Below are positions 59,756 to 64,000 of a stretch of 64,000 nt of DNA, piece by piece. The stretch lies in the NCBI GenBank assembly GCA_036378675.1, contig DASUWA010000024.1, forward strand, positions 29,365 to 93,364, read 5' to 3'. How positions within the stretch are numbered: the first letter of the stretch is position 1; every line of letters begins with the position of its first letter. The translations under genes were made by a program, and so were the position numbers. Below the pieces are notes generated by a model that saw only the letters and a program-made list of their open reading frames with translations, was not told the origin of the DNA and did not search any database. Origin of the DNA: Acidimicrobiales bacterium (lineage in GTDB: Bacteria; Actinomycetota; Acidimicrobiia; Acidimicrobiales; Palsa-688).

Positions 59756-60882
59756 GCGGCGGGCGGCCCACGCCGGACTGGACCAGCGAGGCCTGGGAAG
59801 TCGCTTTCACCAACGCCCCGATCGGGTGCGCAATCGTGGCGCTGGACGGGGCGTTCCTGCAGGTGAACGATGCGCTGTGCCGCATAGTTGGATATAGCGC
59901 GGCCGACCTGAACACCCTGACGTTCCAGGACATAACTCATCCGGATGATCTCGACGCTGATCTCGCGCTCGTCCAGGCGCTCATCGCCGGGGACATACCG
60001 AACTACCGGATGGAGAAGCGGTACTTGCGTCCGGACGGCACACAGGTATGGATCAACCTAACCGTCTCTCTCGTGCACGATCCTGACGGAAGCCCCGCAT
60101 ACTTCATCTCGCAGATCGAGGACGTCGACCAGCGTCGCGCGGCCAACGAGGCTATGCGGCTTTCCGAGGCGCGGCTCAGGTCGCTGACCGACTCGATCCA
60201 GGATGGGATCATCGGCGCCGACCTCTCCGGGACGATCACCACCTGGAATCGTGCTGCCGCCTGGATGTTCGGGTACACCCCCGAGGAGGTCCTGGGTCGA
60301 AGCCTGACCATGCTCGTTCCGGAGCCTCAAAGGGCGGCGCAGGTAGCGGCGCTGCGGCGCCTGGCCGCTGGAGGTAAGCCCCGGCTCCTGGGCCACCCGG
60401 TTCGTTTGACCGCGCTGAAATCCGACGGCACCGAGTTTCTGGTCGAGTTGAGGATCACCGCCACCGAGGCCGGAGAGGTCCGCGGCTACACCGCCCTCGT
60501 CCAGGACGTGTCCGAGCACGCCCGATTCGAAGAGAAGGCTTCCCTGCTATCGGCACTGCTCGACGCCGAGGATCAGGCTGTCGTCGCGTTCACCCTGGAC
60601 GGCATCGTCACCACGTGGAGCAAAGGCGCCGAACGGCTTTACGGCTACACCGCGCATGAGGCGTGCGGCAAGAGGATCGGGCTGCTGCTCCTGAACCCGG
60701 CCGACGAGCGGGATCCGGAGTTCCTCGACCTCATGCGGAGGGTGAGCGAGGGAGGAAGCGCGGTTTACGCAGGCCAGCGGCGAACGAAGAACGGTTCGAC
60801 CGTCGGGGTTTCGGTAACGCTGAAGCCGCTCTTGGAGCGCGGCGAAGTTGTCGGAATGGTCGGGATCACCCGGCCCAGCTGA
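59752..60882 (+). CDS. Three-PAS-domain sensor protein without output domain
   Basis: 376 residues, soluble. PAS 1 (about 12-130: FTNAPIGCAIVALDGAFLQVN, ITHPDDLDAD, the PAC segment SQIEDVDQRRA), PAS 2 (about 140-260: IQDGIIGADLSGTITTWNRAA, YTALVQDVSEHARFE) and PAS 3 (about 262-376: VVAFTLDGIVTTWSKGAERLYGY, MVGITRPS at the end). No kinase, GGDEF or HTH follows. Signal output is probably through the coupled HTH protein. The ligand or cofactor is unknown. Confidence 0.88.
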   Translation: MSGGRPTPDWTSEAWEVAFTNAPIGCAIVALDGAFLQVNDALCRIVGYSAADLNTLTFQDITHPDDLDADLALVQALIAGDIPNYRMEKRYLRPDGTQVWINLTVSLVHDPDGSPAYFISQIEDVDQRRAANEAMRLSEARLRSLTDSIQDGIIGADLSGTITTWNRAAAWMFGYTPEEVLGRSLTMLVPEPQRAAQVAALRRLAAGGKPRLLGHPVRLTALKSDGTEFLVELRITATEAGEVRGYTALVQDVSEHARFEEKASLLSALLDAEDQAVVAFTLDGIVTTWSKGAERLYGYTAHEACGKRIGLLLLNPADERDPEFLDLMRRVSEGGSAVYAGQRRTKNGSTVGVSVTLKPLLERGEVVGMVGITRPS

Positions 60883-61662
60883 TCAGGCGTACTTCCGGAG
60901 GAACTCGCGCAGCGGCTGGTTTACCTGGTCGGGATGGCTCAGGTTGCCGGCGTGTGCCGCCCCTTTGACGACGACAATCTCCTGGCAGTTGGCCAGGCCG
61001 TCGCGCAAAGCCTCGGCCCGGTCCATCCCGATCGCCTTGTCGCCGTCCCCGTGAAAGATGATCGCCGGGCAGGTGATCTCTCCCAAGCGCGGGCTGATGT
61101 CATCGCGTGCAACAAGGCATCCGTAGGCGAACAGAAACCCGTCTCTGGGCAGGTCGGCCCACTTCTTATACCACGGGTTCGGATCCACCCCGCCTCCGAG
61201 GATGAGGCCGGCGACCACCTCTTGGACGTTGGCCGGGCCGTTGGCCATCCACTCGTCCTGCATGGCGTCGTACCCCGACCGGGCCGCCGGATCTTCCACC
61301 CCCGCCTCTGTGTCGATCAGCACGAGGGCCTTGACCCGGTTCGGTGCAGTTAGAGCAGCCCGTAGCGAGAGGAAGCCTCCCTGCGACATCCCGGCGAGAA
61401 CGGCACTCTCGATTCCGAGGTGGTCGAGGATTCCCAGGCAGTCGGCGGCCGAGTCGTAGTAGGAGAACGGTGCCGACACCCGGGTCTGCCCGAATCCGCG
61501 CTCGTCCCACGTGATGCACCTGAACTCGTCCGACAGCTCTTGAACCTGCGGAGCGAACATCTCGTGGTCCATAAGAAACCCGTGACTGAAGATGACCGGT
61601 GTACCTGGGCCACCGGAGTCCTCGTAGTAGATCTTGTGGCCGTTGACCTCTGTCGTTGGCAT
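60883..61662 (-). CDS. Alpha/beta-hydrolase
   Basis: 259 residues. VIFSHGFLMDHEMF (oxyanion), GMSQGGFLSL (nucleophile Ser about 98), the acid in FHGDGDKAIG and the His in GAAHAGNLSHP form the catalytic triad. GFGQTR and the length suit a small ester or lactone hydrolase; the substrate is unknown. The ATG at 61662 has GGGGGAAC upstream. It ends directly next to the convergent PAS gene. Confidence 0.9.
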   Translation of the reverse strand: MPTTEVNGHKIYYEDSGGPGTPVIFSHGFLMDHEMFAPQVQELSDEFRCITWDERGFGQTRVSAPFSYYDSAADCLGILDHLGIESAVLAGMSQGGFLSLRAALTAPNRVKALVLIDTEAGVEDPAARSGYDAMQDEWMANGPANVQEVVAGLILGGGVDPNPWYKKWADLPRDGFLFAYGCLVARDDISPRLGEITCPAIIFHGDGDKAIGMDRAEALRDGLANCQEIVVVKGAAHAGNLSHPDQVNQPLREFLRKYA

Positions 61663-61931
61663 TCCAGTTCCCCCGTAGTGCACTTTCGTCCGACATTCGA
61701 AGGCTAACCCGGCGTCGAGGTCATCCGCCCAGCTCTTCAGCTAGTCACGTGGCCCAGTCCGAAGCGGGTGCTGGTCGCGCTCGGCGACGATCCGCTCCAG
61801 TCGACCTCGACCAATATTCTGGAGTTCTGCAGTGCTGGAAGAGTTGCGATGACGCCGAGGGTGCCGGTGTCTATGACGTTGCCGGAGGTTCGTTCTCAAG
61901 CCTAAGGATCGGCGACCCGATCATCTATCTC

Positions 61932-63701
61932 ATGATGTGCGAGTGCGGCGGATCGCACGAGGTTGGAAGCTGCGGCGACAACAGTGCGGTTAGTCCGCAG
62001 CTCTTGCTCGGGTTCCTGAGCGACTTTCGTGCGCAAGCCGCGCCTAAGGCGACACCTCCAAAGCCATCCCAGCGACCGGTTGCGCTCGATGCCGTTGTGC
62101 CGACCGCGCCGTCTTCCGACACCGCTCCGGCTTGGGAAACCGCGCCTGCCCCGCAAAGCTGGCAGACAGCTCCCCCGCCACCGGCGTGGCAGCCCACTCC
62201 GCCGGCTTGGGCTTCCCAGCCGCCGGCATGGGGAGGCCCGCCACCTCCCGGTCCCTACTGGCAGCCAGACCCGAACCGAGGACGCATGGGCCGCAGAGGG
62301 CGCCTGGTATTCGCGCTCGTTGGCTGCTTGGCGCTTATCGCTCTCGCGGGAGCGGGAGTCGTCATCAAGCGGTCGGCAGGGGGACCCACATATCCAGCAG
62401 CGTGGGACCCGCGGGTCGCGCCCATCGCACAATTCGTGCAAGCTCGACGTGGGCTGACATGGAAGCACCCGGTCAAGGTGAATTTCTTGGCCCCGTACAA
62501 ATTCGACGCGCTCATTGCTAAGGAGAACCCGCCGGATCCGAAGCGGGCCCAGGACGCGCAATCGGTCTTCGACTCGATGCGAGCCTTGGGAGTCGCCTCG
62601 GGCAACGTCGATCTGGCCAAGTCGGCTCAACAGTTCGCGCAGGCCGACATTGTCGGCGAGTACGCAAACACCGACCGCGCGGTCTATGTTCGCGGTGATC
62701 AGCTCACCCCTTACGTGCGGAGCGTGCTGGCACACGAACTGACCCACGCTCTGCAAGCTCAGTACTTCAACCTCGAAGGTATGAAGAGCGGGCACGCCGA
62801 TGACGACTCGGCGGTAACCGCGCTGATCGAGGGCGACGCGGTTCGGGTGCAGAACGCATACGAGCAAAGCCTCTCTCAGTCGGACCAGGACCTTCTAACG
62901 CAAGAGCAGAGTCAGGGATCCGATCAGACCAAGAGCCAGGCGGCACAAGATCGCATCCCGAAGTTCCTGATCGACCAGGCACAGTTTCCTTACGATTTCG
63001 GGCCGACCTTCGTCGCCGCTCTCGTAGCCAAGGGAGGAAACTCCGAGGTCGACGCGGCGTTCCGGAATCCCCCGACCCTCGACGGTCAGATCGTCGATCC
63101 CGGCTCATACGTGGCCGGCGCCGCACCACCTTCTGTCGCGGTTCCACCCCTGCCGAGGGGCGCTACCCGGATTGCGCCGGCATCGGGGCTCGGCGAGGTG
63201 ACGCTTGTCGAGATGCTCGGCGACCAGATCGGGTTCGATCAGGCGTGGTCCGCAGTTCAAGGATGGACGCGGGATCAGATGGTTCCGTACAGACAGAACG
63301 GACAGGTGTGCGTCGAGATGGCTGTCCTCAACGACACCCCCGACTCGGCCGCATCACTAGCCGAAGCGGGAAATGCGTGGGCCAAGCATCTTCCGTCGGC
63401 GTCGGTGAGCCAAACGGGAAGCACCGTCGATTTCCAGAGCTGCGATCCCGGTGCGGCTTGGAAGCCGGCACCAATAGCTCACGATCCGTACGAGTCGCTA
63501 GCTGTTAGATCCGCTCTCATCTACCAGCTGATCACCGACGGCCATCTCGCTACACCTGCGGCCATCTGCAGCTCCGACCAGGTCTTGACGGCGATCGGAC
63601 CTCAGGCACTTCAGGACGCCGAGCAGAGCTCAGACCCCAGCTCCCCGACGCTTCAACAGTTCGATGCCGCGCTGAAAACGGCCGTGCGTGGCTGCGCCTA
63701 G
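61932..63701 (+). CDS. Membrane-anchored zinc metalloprotease-like protein with Pro-rich cytoplasmic part
   Basis: 589 residues from ATG 61932. A short Cys-rich N-terminus (CECGGSHEVGSC) is followed by a Pro/Ala/Trp-rich stretch (about 40-118) and a membrane span (125-146). The outer domain has LAHELTHALQAQY (HExxH at 268-272), a gluzincin-like zinc site with a possible third ligand in ALIEGDA. The rest is rich in Gln/Ser/Asp. Peptidase activity outside the membrane is inferred; no family name is certain. Bases 61663-61931 upstream are without a recognised gene, and a longer N-terminus cannot be excluded. Confidence 0.75.
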   Translation: MMCECGGSHEVGSCGDNSAVSPQLLLGFLSDFRAQAAPKATPPKPSQRPVALDAVVPTAPSSDTAPAWETAPAPQSWQTAPPPPAWQPTPPAWASQPPAWGGPPPPGPYWQPDPNRGRMGRRGRLVFALVGCLALIALAGAGVVIKRSAGGPTYPAAWDPRVAPIAQFVQARRGLTWKHPVKVNFLAPYKFDALIAKENPPDPKRAQDAQSVFDSMRALGVASGNVDLAKSAQQFAQADIVGEYANTDRAVYVRGDQLTPYVRSVLAHELTHALQAQYFNLEGMKSGHADDDSAVTALIEGDAVRVQNAYEQSLSQSDQDLLTQEQSQGSDQTKSQAAQDRIPKFLIDQAQFPYDFGPTFVAALVAKGGNSEVDAAFRNPPTLDGQIVDPGSYVAGAAPPSVAVPPLPRGATRIAPASGLGEVTLVEMLGDQIGFDQAWSAVQGWTRDQMVPYRQNGQVCVEMAVLNDTPDSAASLAEAGNAWAKHLPSASVSQTGSTVDFQSCDPGAAWKPAPIAHDPYESLAVRSALIYQLITDGHLATPAAICSSDQVLTAIGPQALQDAEQSSDPSSPTLQQFDAALKTAVRGCA

Positions 63702-63770
63702 GCCGGTCCTGTCGGCTCGGACGGCCGCGGAGCCTTCAGTATCACCACACAAGCGGCTAATGACTCCCCG

Positions 63771-63862
63771 CTACCCGGCCTTGCCGGAAGGCTTCTGGAT
63801 CTTTGAACCATCGGGACTAATCGGGTACCAATCATCACCGATGCCCAAACCGCGGACGTCGC
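63771..63862 (-). pseudogene. Coding remnant cut by the insertion sequence
   Basis: On the minus strand the frame reads SRDVRGLGIGDDWYPIS, then PDGSKIQKPSGKAG and a TAG at 63773-63771. The codon pattern looks real, but the upstream part is lost at the left end of the insertion sequence near 63863. The protein family was not recognised. It may be the last 30 residues of a host gene broken by the insertion. Bases 63702-63770 hold nothing recognised. Confidence 0.35.
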
Positions 63863-64000
63863 GGGACTGTCCACCAAACGGTGTTTCTGGCTTGACACGC
63901 TGAGCTGATAGCTCGGCGAGAAAGGCTGGAGATGACTGCAACACTGGATGATGTGGCCAAGAAGCGGCCGGTCGAACAGTCGGCTGAGCAGGAGGTAGCG
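63863..64000 (+). mobile_element. Left end of a probable IS256-family insertion sequence, cut by window edge
   Basis: GGGACTGTCCACCAAACGG at 63863 resembles the terminal inverted repeats of IS256-type elements. It is followed after about 70 bases by a gene start with GGCTGGAG. The right end lies outside the window, so neither the inverted repeat nor the target duplication can be verified. Confidence 0.5.
63932..64000 (+). CDS. N-terminus of a probable IS256-family transposase (partial)
   Basis: 23 codons are visible: MTATLDDVAKKRPVEQ and then SAEQEVA, preceded by GGCTGGAG. The charged helical start and the IS-end-like sequence 60 bases upstream suggest a mutator-type transposase. The catalytic DDE part is outside the window, so the identity is provisional. 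Confidence 0.45.
   Translation, partial: MTATLDDVAKKRPVEQSAEQEVA

Overview
The window is high-G+C DNA with many GTG and TTG starts, tightly overlapping genes, a transmembrane Ser/Thr protein kinase, an F420-type LLM oxidoreductase, class III cyclases and a secreted protein carrying 'YWLV-x-DGG' repeats. Together these point to a soil or aquatic actinobacterium, most likely of the class Acidimicrobiia; this is inferred from gene style, since no rRNA is present. The only RNA gene seen is tRNA-Ser(GCU) at 55104-55191.

Left part (1-29.9 kb) is a mosaic of housekeeping and accessory genes. A recC 5' part runs off the left edge on the minus strand. It is followed by a repeat-rich gap, a protein kinase, an LLM oxidoreductase, a Clp-N/zinc-ribbon protein, two amidases, a two-component pair, a patatin, a membrane adenylate cyclase and a TrmH-type methyltransferase. 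A five-gene minus-strand operon (24805 down to 16668) joins a cyclase/ATPase regulator, a large FAD oxidoreductase, two beta-rich proteins of unknown function and a polyprenyl diphosphate synthase. Next come a polysaccharide deacetylase, a secreted GH5 glycosidase, a GNAT protein, and a MarR / SnoaL-like / RidA group with a palindromic operator pair.

Centre (30.4-54.0 kb) is a large purine-catabolism supercluster. It contains an ABC importer of the NMT1/THI5 type; three Rieske oxygenase alpha subunits, each in a different operon; four amidohydrolases, one of them a clear 8-oxoguanine deaminase; two adenosine/adenine-deaminase-family proteins; and a three-subunit xanthine dehydrogenase. It also encodes HpxO urate hydroxylase, 5-hydroxyisourate hydrolase, OHCU decarboxylase, PuuE allantoinase, an AllC-type allantoate amidohydrolase, a stand-alone allophanate-hydrolase C-terminal domain and a PhyH-type dioxygenase. 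The inferred route is uptake, then oxidation or N-dealkylation, deamination, urate, allantoin, allantoate and ammonia. The Rieske proteins resemble purine N-demethylases (NdmA type) or HpxD, suggesting that modified purines are the substrate. No Rieske reductase, xdhC or dedicated regulator is seen inside the cluster. A truncated fifth amidohydrolase lies at its left border.

Right part (54.1-64 kb) holds an AbrB/PIN-like toxin-antitoxin pair, the tRNA, a SCO1-like protein, and a TetR regulator divergent from a metal-dependent hydrolase / Baeyer-Villiger monooxygenase operon with a palindromic operator. It continues with a decayed histidine-kinase 3' end, an HTH/PAS pair, an alpha/beta hydrolase and a membrane metalloprotease. 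At the right edge are the first bases of what looks like an IS256-type insertion sequence, apparently inserted into a gene remnant.
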